From NCBI GenBank assembly GCA_030737875.1, contig CM060915.1, positions 899,189,177-899,253,176 on the forward strand: a DNA stretch of 64,000 bases. Reading direction: 5' to 3'. A program made the translations under genes and the position numbers. This DNA comes from Allium sativum. Taxonomy: Eukaryota > Streptophyta > Magnoliopsida > Asparagales > Amaryllidaceae. Every line of letters starts with the position of its first letter. The first letter of the stretch is position 1. Shown piece by piece: positions 22,020 through 32,350 of this stretch. The notes below the pieces were generated by a model. The model saw nothing but the letters and a program-made list of their open reading frames with translations. It did no database searches and was not told where the DNA came from.

Positions 22020-22363
22020 CTAACACGGGACGGAAGGCTCTGTGTCCCTAAGATTGGGGAATTGCTTAAGGTAGTGCTTGAAGAGGCTCATCATTCTCGG
22101 ACGACTATCCATCCGGACGGCGACAAAATGTATCGAGACATGAAGGGTTTTTTCTTTTGGACTGGCATGAAGAAAGATGTAGCGAAGTTTGTAGCTCGAT
22201 GCATGACTTGCCAAAGAGTAAAGGTTGAACAAAAGAAACCAGATGGATTACTTCAGCCCTTGAATATCCCATAATGGAAGTGGGAAAGGATCATTATGGA
22301 TTTCATCAATAGATTGCCACGATCAAGGAAGGGCAATATGAGCATTTGGGTGATAGTAGATAG
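22020..22363 (+). pseudogene. Element A integrase remnant (zinc domain, core deleted)
   Basis: Intact HHCC zinc domain: EEAHHSRTTIHPDGDKMYRD, WTGMKKDV and CMTCQRVK. Next is the first Asp of the catalytic core (MDFINRLPRSRKGN) and WVIVDR. At 22363 the text jumps directly to the 3' untranslated sequence (CAGCCAATGGATGCC, as in B near 17967). The second Asp, the Glu, the GPY/F module and the chromodomain are all gone. The stretch 21776-22019 is the frameshifted RNase H-integrase linker. Confidence 0.82.
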
Positions 22364-22471
22364 ACAGCCAATGGATGCCTATGAATGATGGATGAGTAAA
22401 TAGTTATAGAAGGATGTTAGGAAAGTAACATTCTTCTAGATTTGGAGATTTCGAGGAAGAAATCATCTAAG

Positions 22472-22481
22472 TAGGGGAGAA
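22472..22481 (+). other. Element A polypurine tract
   Basis: TAGGGGAGAA directly before the 3' LTR start at 22482. The preceding 22364-22471 is the truncated 3' untranslated interval. Confidence 0.85.
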
Positions 22482-22746
22482 TGTAACACCCCAAAAACCA
22501 TAATAGACTATAACTATAACAAATATTCAGTATTAATTGAAACCGGCATTACCGTTGTGTTCGTTTAGGAATTTTGGTTCGGATAGACCCCAAGTTTTCG
22601 TAAAACGGATAACATATAAAGAATTTAGGGGCTTTAGAAGTTTATATACATATATGAGGCTTATGTATAAATAAAATAAACCAGAATAAATCAAAACAAT
22701 TCAAACGAACGAGCGGGAAAAACAAGTGGCAAGGAGACACGTTAGG
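22482..22746 (+). mobile_element. Element A 3' LTR, first segment
   Basis: Starts TGTAACACCCCAAAAACC after the polypurine tract. The block CCGGCATTACCGTTGTGTTCG (22542 onward) is the A version of the CATTGCGTTCG block seen near the start of B, C and D LTRs. It is cut after the target duplication TTAGG (22742-22746) by element D and resumes at 55239. Confidence 0.85.
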
Positions 22747-23027
22747 TGTAACACCCTGTAATTTATAACACATTAAAATGAAAATTAAAGAATACTTAAT
22801 TAAATATTGGGAACTGAGTAAAACGGACTGCGCCATTGCGTTCTTCTTGGAATTATACTTAAGATAGACTCCGAGTTTGCGTAAAATGGACATCATATGA
22901 AGAAATTATTAAGTTAGAAGTTTGTATATGTGCAAGTGAATTATATATAAGTAAATTAAGCCCAGAACTTCAAAAAAGTTCAAAAATCAAAAGCGGGAAG
23001 CCTGGGAGGGAATTGGAAACATTGGGG

Positions 23028-23100
23028 GTCGACATACCGTAGGGGTGTCGACCCATGGGATGACACCATAAGGAGGGTGTCGACATGCATGTTGACACCC
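23028..23100. promoter_or_regulatory. GTCGAC palindrome cluster, D 5' LTR
   Basis: GTCGAC at 23028, 23047 and 23079 plus GTTGAC at 23091, many within GGTGTCGACACC-like contexts. It ends about 70 bp upstream of the TATA box. The 3' LTR keeps it at about 52613-52655. Confidence 0.5.
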
Positions 23101-23170
23101 CCCAGATCTGGGTGAAATACATTTCTGCGTATGTAGACTTATTTTCTGACCAGATTCGTGAACCCTAGGG

Positions 23171-23178
23171 TATAAATA
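23171..23178 (+). promoter_or_regulatory. TATA box of D 5' LTR
   Basis: TATAAATAAGACCCC, conserved in the 3' LTR at 52739-52746. Its place after the palindrome cluster matches LTRs A and C. Confidence 0.65.
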
Positions 23179-25643
23179 AGACCCCATTCTCAGCATTTTA
23201 TTCATTCTAAAACAATGGAGAACTAGATGCTGCCTCTGCCTAGATTGAAATAACCTTTCCTCTTCAGTAATCAAGTCATTCAAGTTTAGAGACTTGTGAT
23301 TCAACATCTGCAATTACTCTTCTCTATTTCTTAGATCCAATCACAGTGGGTCTACGTTATTTTTAGATATAATACTTAAAAGAAATTTTGGACATGACAA
23401 TAAATTGGATCTAAGCCTATGACTATTTGAATCATATAAGATCTGCCATAACCTGCGTATCTAAGTTAATCCTGACATGTTATAAATTGGATCTAAGCTT
23501 GTGACTAATTGAATCATGTCAGATCTGTAGCTATTTGTATGTTTAATCACTGATTAGATCTTATCATGCCTGTTTACGATCATGTTACTATGCCTAATTA
23601 ATTCTATTATCATATGTTCAACAGATCTGTTTTTATATGCCAATCTTGTCATTATGCCCAATTTAGTCATTATATGCTTAAGCAGTTGTTAGGCCTATTT
23701 CTATCACCGTATGTCCATCTTTTTATTATGCTTATTTCTGTTCCATTCCCTTCCTCTTTTCCCTTTTTATTTTATAGCCTGGCTACCTTCGAGCCTAGGC
23801 ATATCGCTGAAATATGCGAACGTGCGAAGTTAGGAACGAGAGGAAAATGTTAAAATTGGGGCATAACCTGTATTGGGAAATTTTGGCATAAATGGAATGA
23901 AATACATAAATGTGGATTTGGGGCATAAATAAAATTGTGATTAAAATCTTAATTTGGGGCATATGGTTAATGATGAATATGACTTGGAAAAGAGGCATGA
24001 AAAACCTGTAATGAAACAGGGTTAGTTATTAAATAAAGAATGAAATTCCTAGAATTACAGTAACATGAAACTGTAACCGCGATTAGACACAAGGTTAGAT
24101 AACAATTGTGGTAGAAGTCTGCCTGGACCCGCCCAGCATATCCAGCGGCCACAAGTGGTGAATCTAATGTGAGGGGTCTAAGTGCATAAACGTGACAGTG
24201 CTAAGACATGAGGTTAAGTCCGAATTATAGTAGAAGTCTTCACGAACCCTCCCTGCATATCCAGCATGCACAAGTTGTAGGATTAATGTGGGAGGTCTAG
24301 CGCATTATAACCATAAATGAATATGGTAATGAACTTGAATACTTAACATGTTTGAATCCATAGGGATTACATGAACCAGTTAACTTGAGTAGTGGTTAAG
24401 TAAGCTTACTTGAATCAGTGAGAGGGTTAAGTAAATCTTGGGTTGGTGGGTAATATTTGTATATATAGGCCCATAAACTTAACCTATTGGGGCTATGCAA
24501 TCTTGAGAAACCAGTAGGCATAACCTGTGGAAAACCTAGTAGTGGGGATACAAACCTAGGGGGAAGCTTGTATCATCTTGTATGTAGGACCCATATCAAT
24601 CATTAACTTATATCGGTATCAAACGGAAAACCCCAAACTAGGTCAGGGAACACTACTGGGCTGGTTGTAAGACGTCACTTGAGAGGAGATGTGGGCGGCG
24701 CATTTCGAAGGGGTCATGTCCGTGCATGGGTCTGGATCAGGGAGGATTAAGATGTTGTGACATCTGTAGATATGGTTGTGCATCTTGTTTGTATCGGGGT
24801 TGCCACTTTAGGGAGTGATACATCCTACTATGGGGCCAACATATGGTATCTACGAGGGTTTGGGATCGATCGATTGGGATAGTAATTAGGGTACATTTAG
24901 TCACGTCTGTTTAGGAGCCCGTTATTATCGTTTGGGGATAACACCCGTCAGTTATGTTGGGCTAACCTGTATTGCATGGGGTTAAAACCTCTCACCAGAA
25001 GTACACCTAAGTTTACCATCTTATTCTTATTGGGATCATCATGTTATAATTATACTAGCATTGGTGAGGGGAAAGAGAAAAGTAGTAGAGAAGCATATTG
25101 CACGTTCTATTCAGTTTATCTTGTTTACCTTGTCATACCTGCCTTATATGTAATATCTTTCTTATCCACTCTCATGATACTTTCACTTATTTATATGGTA
25201 AAAGCAACTGGACTCGCCAGATTTTATGTCTGACCTATTTTGTTTCCTCTTCTTTCTCTTTCGTTCCCCCAGGTTCTCAGGGTGAGAATAATCAATCTTG
25301 ATCGGGATTCTGTTTTCATCCTGCTTTGAGCTGCTTAGATGTACTGCTAGATTTCATATCTCTTTACTATGGCTATGTTTTGGAGATTATGCTTCTTTTC
25401 TTATTGTACTCTGATGATTTAAGTACAAGACAGAAATTTTAAGTTAATATATTGGGTTTTATGTATTTCAGATGCAAGATGTAACTATGTTTTGAACCAC
25501 GATGTTTTCTGCTAAATAAAAGTTTTAAATTCCATTGCTATTTTAGATCTGTCTTTAATGTTTCAATTTTTGTTTACCTATAACGCTTCACGAAAATTAA
25601 TGCATTCTCTTAACGAGTGACATTAACGGATGCGGGTGTCATG

Positions 25644-25658
25644 TTTGGTAACAAAGCT
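25644..25658 (+). other. Element D primer-binding site
   Basis: TTTGGTAACAAAGCT after the LTR end; a mutated form of TGGTATCAGAGC, still clearly the initiator-Met tRNA site by position and by similarity to A. Confidence 0.75.
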
Positions 25659-25819
25659 GAAGGTTACCAGATTGGATAAAATATTTTTGAAAATTATTTT
25701 TAAAAAGGTTTTAAATGAAGCATTTCAAAAGAAAAATATGTTTTGAAAAACATATTTCCTAAAGCCATATGTAGTATCTTTTGATTCTGTGTTTGAATCC
25801 CTTTTCCTTTCTGTTCCGC

Positions 25820-26466
25820 ATGTCTGGGGAACCTAATACTCCTGAGGGCGTTACGATACTAGGCTGGTTCTGTAGGTATCTAGAGACCACGACGCCTGTC
25901 GGTGGTCAAGCAGACGTTCCTCCCTCAGCTGCACCCGCCGTTCCTTATCCTCCTCCTCCGTGAGCTGATAATTTCTCTAAGATCTGCAAAGAATTCTATG
26001 CTATGGGTTGAAAGCCATTCCGAGGAACCGAAACTTTGGTAGAGGCAAGGAATTGTCTTAAAGTGACAGAGGATTTGTTTGGAATTTTCAAAGTGGAATA
26101 CTGTAGGATGATTCAGTTAGCCGCTTGGCGGCTGAAAGATGAGGCTTCATTCTGGTGGGAAGTGACACAAGCAGGGCATCTAGTGGATACTTAGGATGAT
26201 TTTCGACAGAGGTTTGAAATGAAGTTTCTTTCTCAGATTGAGAAATTATGCAAATGGAAAGGTTTCTAGTACTCAAGCAAGGAGGCATGACTATCAAAGA
26301 GTATGTTAACAAATTCAATCAATTGGCGAGGTTTGGGTTGGAACTAGTGGATACTCACAAGAAAGCCTTGCGGTTTGCTAAAGGACTGAATGTACCCCTC
26401 CAGGGGTTAGCTATGTCTCATATTCCAATGGGAGCAACTTTTGAAAGGCTCATTGATAAGCGTGTA
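25820..26466 (+). pseudogene. gag: Element D gag, first part
   Basis: Start ATG at 25820 (MSGEPNTPEGVTI). A proline-rich stretch PSAAPAVPYPPPP ends in a stop, then ADNFSKICKEFYAMG, LAAWRLKDEASFWWEVTQ, FEMKFLSQ, a frameshift near 26245, and an open stretch VKQGG-like MTIKEYVNKFNQLARFGLEL to HIPMGATFERLIDK. It breaks at 26466 at the insertion of E; the frame resumes at 48048 with MALMHEED. This is the gag core that A has lost. Confidence 0.85.
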
Positions 26467-27606
26467 ATGTCCCGTATTTTTGGTAGTTAAATATTTAATT
26501 TAATTTATTATTTTAAATGTTATATTTGAAATATTAATGGATTTTTAATATATTTTTTATTAAAACGAATTTTAAATGTTATAGTTTATATACAATATAA
26601 ACTGAGCTCAAAATGGCGTGGCAGTTTGTAAAATGGAGTTTTGAACATTAACTGGATATACAGGATCTGATATAAGTCGGATTTTTGTGAAACAAGAAAT
26701 GTTGGGATCTTATTGATTATAATTTTCTAATGGAAGAGAAAAATCCAGATTTCATGTTATAAATTATTAGTTATGTCCAATTCAAATTTTAAAATAGTCG
26801 CTATGGTAATCGTAAATAAACGATAACGTTATTTAATAAATATAATAAGGATTTTTATATAAATTTGGATACCGTTAACTTGAATTTAGTGATATTAAGT
26901 TTTATGATTTATATCTAAAGCTATACATTTTTTATTTGGGTATATTTATGAAAATAATAATAATTTACTATTATTTTATTTTATTATTTTGAAATTTAAA
27001 TAATATTTTATTGATATTTTAAAGGCCTTAGAAATAGCCAATTTTCAAACGACCTCCGTTTGCAATGAAATGAATTTTAATGGTCCGGAATATCAAGGCG
27101 TAATAGTGCGTTTATTTTCATTGCTTTTGGAGTTTATATTTGATGGTGTGCATATTTAATGTAATATATATATATATAAGTACAATTAAATAAGCGTTCA
27201 CTCCTAGTTGAAATAATCTACCCTATGCCAACCAAAGTATCTCTTAAGCCTCAAGTAAAAATATGAAATGTCAAATACTACTTGCGCTAACCTATATGAT
27301 GTCGTGTCACATTCACTTGACTAATGCAAAAAGAGGAAAAATGCATGACCTAAAGTGGGAAACACAAGGTACACCTATCCTATATTGTACCATATGAAAG
27401 CGACAACGTTCTTATCCCTTCTCTTGGGTGCATATATACCTCATGCAACATATTTTTAATCCTTTCCAGAAAGTAAACACATGAATTCCCTTGAAAATGA
27501 ATGACCAATGAAGCTCCAATCTCCCCCACGAATTATCTCTCCATCCTCTCCTCTATACCAAAAACTTCGTATAGAAAATAATCTTAGCTCATCGAGAGAT
27601 CCTTGG
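26467..27606 (+). mobile_element. Element E, first segment
   Basis: AT-rich LTR start, F-like to about 27120, then unrecognised sequence with an (AT)n run at about 27162-27178. It ends with CTTGG, the left target duplication of G. No coding sequence seen. Confidence 0.7.
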
Positions 27607-30112
27607 TGTGACGGCCCGCCTCGGACCAGCCGACATTTCCCATGAAATTACTTTGTGCCAATGCCCGACTAGCACGGGACGGTCGCCAAAGAAAGGAAAA
27701 GGAAGGAAACTTTACGGTGAACTAACTAAGAACATGTAGAATGTCGGAATAAAATATAATAATAACATAACTTTGACATAAAACAGGCGAGACAGTGCAT
27801 AGGCTGAAAACTAAACCATCATAGCAGCGGAATCCATAATACAGCTTATGATCCAACATCATTATTACAATTTCAAATTCACTGTCTCTAAAGCAAAAGA
27901 AAGGAAAGGCACACTACTAATGCCCAAGCAGTGACCAGCAACAACACAGGGAGAATATATGTAATAGTACGTAGGAGCCACCTGCTCGTCTCCAGATCAG
28001 CTACTCATGCATACTACCTAACTTGTCTCTAGTCTTCTCGTTTAGGAGCACTAGAATAATAAGAAGAGACATAAAACTCTGGGTCAGACAAAAAGTCTGG
28101 TATGAGTGATAAGCAACAAAATAGAACAATAACAGGTATAATCCAATCATACCTGAACCTGGACCTGCAACCAAAGAGTCAGCACAACATACCTTACAAT
28201 ACTCTAAGGTAACACTAGCATAGGGTATAAAGATAATGGGGGAGGGGGTGTGCATGTCACAGTGATAACAAAGAAATCAAGCATAGCAACCATCCTCACA
28301 TCTCTCACTCAGAGCGTAAAGCATACGATACCCATTACTCTGTTCACCTAATCCTTCAGGCCATGACGGAGTCCAACCCCGTATAACTATCACTACAGGC
28401 CCCTAATCCATTTCTTAGTGGTGAACCAAAATTATAAATACCGATAACCCCTTTGCACACGTCCCGCGGCAAAGCCCAATCATGAAGTTAACTCGTTGGT
28501 TCCCATCTGGATCCTAAGTTCTAACTTCTCAATTGAACTACCTTTGCATCTCGGGTTTTAGTCATCATCATCTTGGTTTGATCTCCATTCGCTTCGTAGC
28601 TCCAAGCTTCCATTCATGTCCATACTTCACTTCAGATGTGAACGGTTCGTGATTCGCCAGCGGTTCGCGGTTCCTGGTCATGCGCAACTCATGGGTCTCC
28701 TATTCAGGTCGTGATCCATGGACGACTCGTGGTCCTCTTCTGCATTAGCTCGTGGTCCTCTTCCTCATGATCGCCTTCCTAGGGTTTTCCATATTCCTCA
28801 CAGTCGTGGTGTGAGGATTCGTCATCTTCTGCGCGGTCGAGGTGTGCGGATCGTCATCTTCCACACGGTCGAGGTGTGCGGATCGTGATCTTCCCTCATG
28901 GTCGCGGTGTGTGGATCGTGGTCTTCCTTCACGGTAAAGGTGTGCGGATCGTGGTCTTTCCTCAAGGTCATGGTGTGCGGATCATGGTCTTTCCTCACGG
29001 TCGAGATGTGCGGATCGTGGTCATTCCCCATGACCGGGGTGTGGGGTTCGTGGTCATTCCCCACGATTGGGGTGTGGGGGGCGATCCGATCCGGTCCAAA
29101 TTCCTGCAACTCTTCCAGCGAGCTATTTATGCCATACGACGGCGTTTTCAACCGATCTAACTTTTTCTAAACAATCATAAATCATTTCAAACAGTCATAG
29201 CAACATGTATAATCAACCATAAACAGAAAAATAACAATATGACAAGTTTAAACGGATCAAACATACCAAAAACCCATATTTTCTCCTTAATCATGTTTAT
29301 GCATAACTAATGATAGGACTAACAAAAATTATCCAAATTAACCCAAATTTCTAACAGAGACCTAAAATAATATTTAAGAATTTTTACAAATTTTTCCAGA
29401 TTTTTACAACACATAATTTCGCTAATTAACGCTAGTTACCCTAATTAGCCATAATTAGTGAAAAACAAAGCTAATCACTTACCTTTGCCACAAATAAAAC
29501 TTTCAGAACTGAAACTCCTCTGATTTGGGCGAATACTGATGTCTAACATCAGCTCTAATACTGATTTGGTGAAGATCTTCCTTGATTTGGTGTTGCTAAG
29601 CCTAATCCTTGATTAAACGGTGATTAAAGACGATTCTAGATGTTGGAGGCCATTGTTAGGGTTCCTATAATGTATGTGGTGGCTGGAAAGTGACTAAAAA
29701 CCGAAATTCCTAACCCTAATAGCCCTTAAATACCCCAAATCCCGAAATCCCCCACTGGGCCTAGCTGTTAATTACCCAATTAATCCCGATTAAGCTTTTT
29801 TCACCTTCTAAACATTGTTTCATCCATATCTCCCAAATGGTTTGTCCGTTTGGCTAATGTGACCACTCTACGGAAAGATAAACCATCATTCGGATCTAAT
29901 GGAAGTGATTTCAGGTCAAAACTCCTTGTTAATCAAAAGTTATGGACGAAACAAAATCAGATAGGGGTAAAATGGTCATTTAAAAATCGACAAAAATCAT
30001 GAACTTGGGAAATGATCCCAATAGTCATCTCCTGAAGTCACATGGCTATACGACTTCACATGAGAAATAAATATTCTATGATCCCCTGATGCGTAGAATG
30101 CGGGTCGTTACA
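27607..30112 (-). mobile_element. G: solo LTR inserted in E
   Basis: Perfect target duplication CTTGG at 27602-27606 and 30113-30117. Read on the minus strand it begins TGTAACGACCCGCATTCTAC at 30112 and ends GGCGGGCCGTCACA at 27607, the usual style of plant Ty3/gypsy LTR ends. No primer site or coding domains. A TATA-like GGGTATTTAAGGGC on the minus strand is near 29723-29737. A 33-bp minisatellite occupies about 28797-29080. Length 2506 bp. Confidence 0.88.
28797..29080. repeat. 33-bp minisatellite inside LTR G
   Basis: About eight and a half imperfect units with the core GGTGTGCGGATCGTGGTC. Because 33 is a multiple of three, the minus strand reads as an 11-residue repeat built on DHDPHT (29151 to 28822) and the plus strand also stays open. 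This explains the unusual open frames; they are not evidence of a gene. Confidence 0.85.
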
Positions 30113-30117
30113 CTTGG

Positions 30118-30299
30118 CCAATGTTGGAGATCATGTTTAGGGCAATTGTGTGGCGGGATCGATGATGAGAATTTAAGGCGGTCTCGAGGTTGTTAAAGGT
30201 GGACGATGGATCCAGGGGGTTCAAGACTGGTGGTGTTGGGCGAGGCGGTTTAAACGCAAGTCTAGGTAGTTACTGATAAGGGTAAGGTGAGGGGATGGC
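30118..30299 (+). mobile_element. Element E, second segment
   Basis: The 182 bp between G and F, G-rich (GGTGGTGTTGGGCGAGG). It ends with ATGGC, the left target duplication of F. Confidence 0.7.
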
Positions 30300-31181
30300 T
30301 GTTACAACTCGGAAAATAGGAACTAATTTAAATTTTTTATTTTGGCAGTTTTAATGAATTCTGAATATTTAAAATGATTTATTTTAAATAATAACGACTA
30401 AAAATTTATTCAAATCGAAGTTAGAACAAATAAATTTATTTTAATTATATAACGAGCCTGAAATGGCACGGCAGTTTGAAAATTCGATTTCATATTTCAA
30501 ATGAATGTATAGGATTCAAAATAAATCGGATTTCAGTAAAACCAGAAATATTTGAATCTGTTTGAAAATTTCTTTCCAACGAATGTGAAAAATCCAGATT
30601 TCATAATGGGAATAAAAAGTTATGTCCAATTGAAAAATCAGAATAGTGCTATGGAATTTATATAATATATAGCCCTTAAATATAGCAATTTTGCAAATGA
30701 CCTCAGCTTTCGAAGATACCACTTTTGTTGGATCCGAAATGGCATGTTATTGCAAAATTCCAATTTTCATAATTTTGGAATTAATATGTGAGCGTGGTGA
30801 ATTTAAACATGTTTGGTAATTTCAGTTTAAATTTAATCGACTGAAAAATGACCATTTTTCAAACGATCTCCAAATTTGATGAAATTAGTTTATCTAGGAC
30901 CTTATCATCAAAAAATAGCTAGATTAATTTTTTGGGAATTTTTAGAGTCAGTATGTGGCCCCGGTAAATTAAAATGTGCACTTAAATACAATATATATTA
31001 ATTTATATTTTACTTTAAATGAAAACTAATTGAAGTAGTCGAATTGGCTAACGGGACATATCCTATTATGTCCGGAATGAGGGTATTTGGCTGGGGGCGA
31101 TAGTCGTTGAGTTTGAATTGGAGTTCAGATTAAAAAACATGATTTATTGGAAATAAATAATTAAAAAATAAAATAAATAAT

Positions 31182-31191
31182 GCTATAAATA
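31182..31191 (+). promoter_or_regulatory. TATA box of F 5' LTR
   Basis: GCTATAAATACCCCCC, about 885 bp into the LTR, conserved in the 3' LTR as TATAAATACCCACC at 37560. Just downstream is CCCTAATTCC..AATCAGC..GCCACCAACGATAACAAGG in both copies, a plausible transcript leader. Confidence 0.6.
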
Positions 31192-31360
31192 CCCCCCATT
31201 TATTACTAACCCTAATTCCCCAATCAGCTGCCACCAACGATAACAAGGGCTGAAATCGCCCCAATTTTGATCCCTAATTTCTCACTACTCACTGCAAATT
31301 AAAAATTGAAACCAAAACACAAATCAAAGACCAAAGCGAGATGTTTAATTCCATACAGGG

Positions 31361-31567
31361 ATGATTGACTATTATGAAGTATTTTGTCTGAATTTTGGGC
31401 TCAAACTCAGTGATTTCGAGACAGATTTTTGGGGGAATGGGGCAACCGGATTCGACGAGGTTGGAGGTGTGGGCGGCGTAGGCATGGGCGGTCGATGGGG
31501 GTGGTCAGATCGGGGTCCGCTCCTGTTGGATGGCCAGCGACAGGTGGATTTGAGAGGACGGCTTTGA
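31361..31567 (+). other. Short open frame in F LTR, downstream of TATA
   Basis: Open frame of 68 codons with EVFCLNFGLKL and a glycine-rich GGVGMGGRWG stretch. The 3' LTR copy (37732-37977) keeps most of it, including NGATG-DEVGG, then diverges by a frameshift after GGRWG. I recognise no domain. It could be a leader ORF of the LTR transcript or simply unmutated repeat sequence. Confidence 0.25.
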
Positions 31568-31994
31568 TTTTTTACTGGCCTGGAAACAAATACGAATGAG
31601 AAAGGTTAATTAAGGGATAAGATTAAGGAATTAATTAATTTAATTATCCAATAATGTAACAAATGTATAAACTACTATATATTTCTCATACGAGGTCCAA
31701 ATCGAGCGAAACTGGATCCATTGTGATCATGAGGACGGGAGCTTCACAATAAGAAAAACCGGGTCCAATTTGGAGCATGTTGGAATTTCGGGCGAATTCA
31801 AATCTAAATTGTTCAAAAATTCAGATAAAAACTGATGGAGTGGATCCCAATGTGAGAACTTCTCACTAAAATTATTTCTGTACATTTATTTATTTTATAA
31901 CTACATATATGAACTGCTCCCCATTGTCCACAGACCAAGGACGGCTTGTTTGATTGTATTTTGTTGTGGAAATTGACTGTATAGTGATTGTTGA

Positions 31995-32350
31995 TTGTAT
32001 TGTGACAAATAAAATATTTGAATAATAAAAATATCATTTTTATTGTATATATGAACTGTATAAAATATTCATGTATGGAATAAAATATTTGAATAATAAA
32101 AATATCTTTTTATTGTATATATGAACTATATAGAATATTCATGTGATGAATAAAATGTTTGAATAATAAAAATATCATTTTTATTGTATATATTAACTGT
32201 ATAAAATATTCATGTATGGAATAAAATATTTGAATGATAAAAATATCATTTTTATTGTATATCTAAACTATATAAAATATTCATGTATGGAATAAAATAT
32301 TTGAATGATAAAAATATCATTTTTATTGTAGATATGAACTGTATAAAATA
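31995..32350. repeat. ~71-bp tandem array in F 5' LTR
   Basis: Five units spaced 70-71 bp, each with GAATAATAAAAATATCATTT, TTATTGTATATATGAACTG and TATAAAATATTCATG. Very AT-rich with internal inverted repeats. The 3' LTR holds the same number of units. Confidence 0.9.

Larger units (their letters stand above)
22747..25643 (+). mobile_element. Element D 5' LTR
   Basis: Starts TGTAACACCCTGTAATTTATAAC and pairs throughout with 52332-55238. Landmarks: GTCGAC cluster 23028-23100, TATA box 23171, duplicated GC-rich box about 24080-24305, pyrimidine tract with CCCCCAGGTTCTCAGGG near 25265, and end TGTCATG (ancestral TGTCACA) before the primer site. Confidence 0.9.

Noticed and set aside
20985..22363. 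A separate solo RT-integrase pseudogene
   Set aside because: It joins exactly to 9439-10042 when B is removed, so it is the second half of A's pol.
26467..27606. E as the 5' LTR of F
   Set aside because: F has its own two LTRs with primer site, polypurine tract and perfect ATGGC duplication; E is only a related family.
28797..29080. CRISPR-like array
   Set aside because: The units are contiguous imperfect tandem repeats without unique spacers, in an LTR of a plant genome.
28822..29170. Three overlapping ~90-110 codon open frames as genes
   Set aside because: They are all generated by a 33-bp tandem repeat in a solo LTR, with no domain and no start context.
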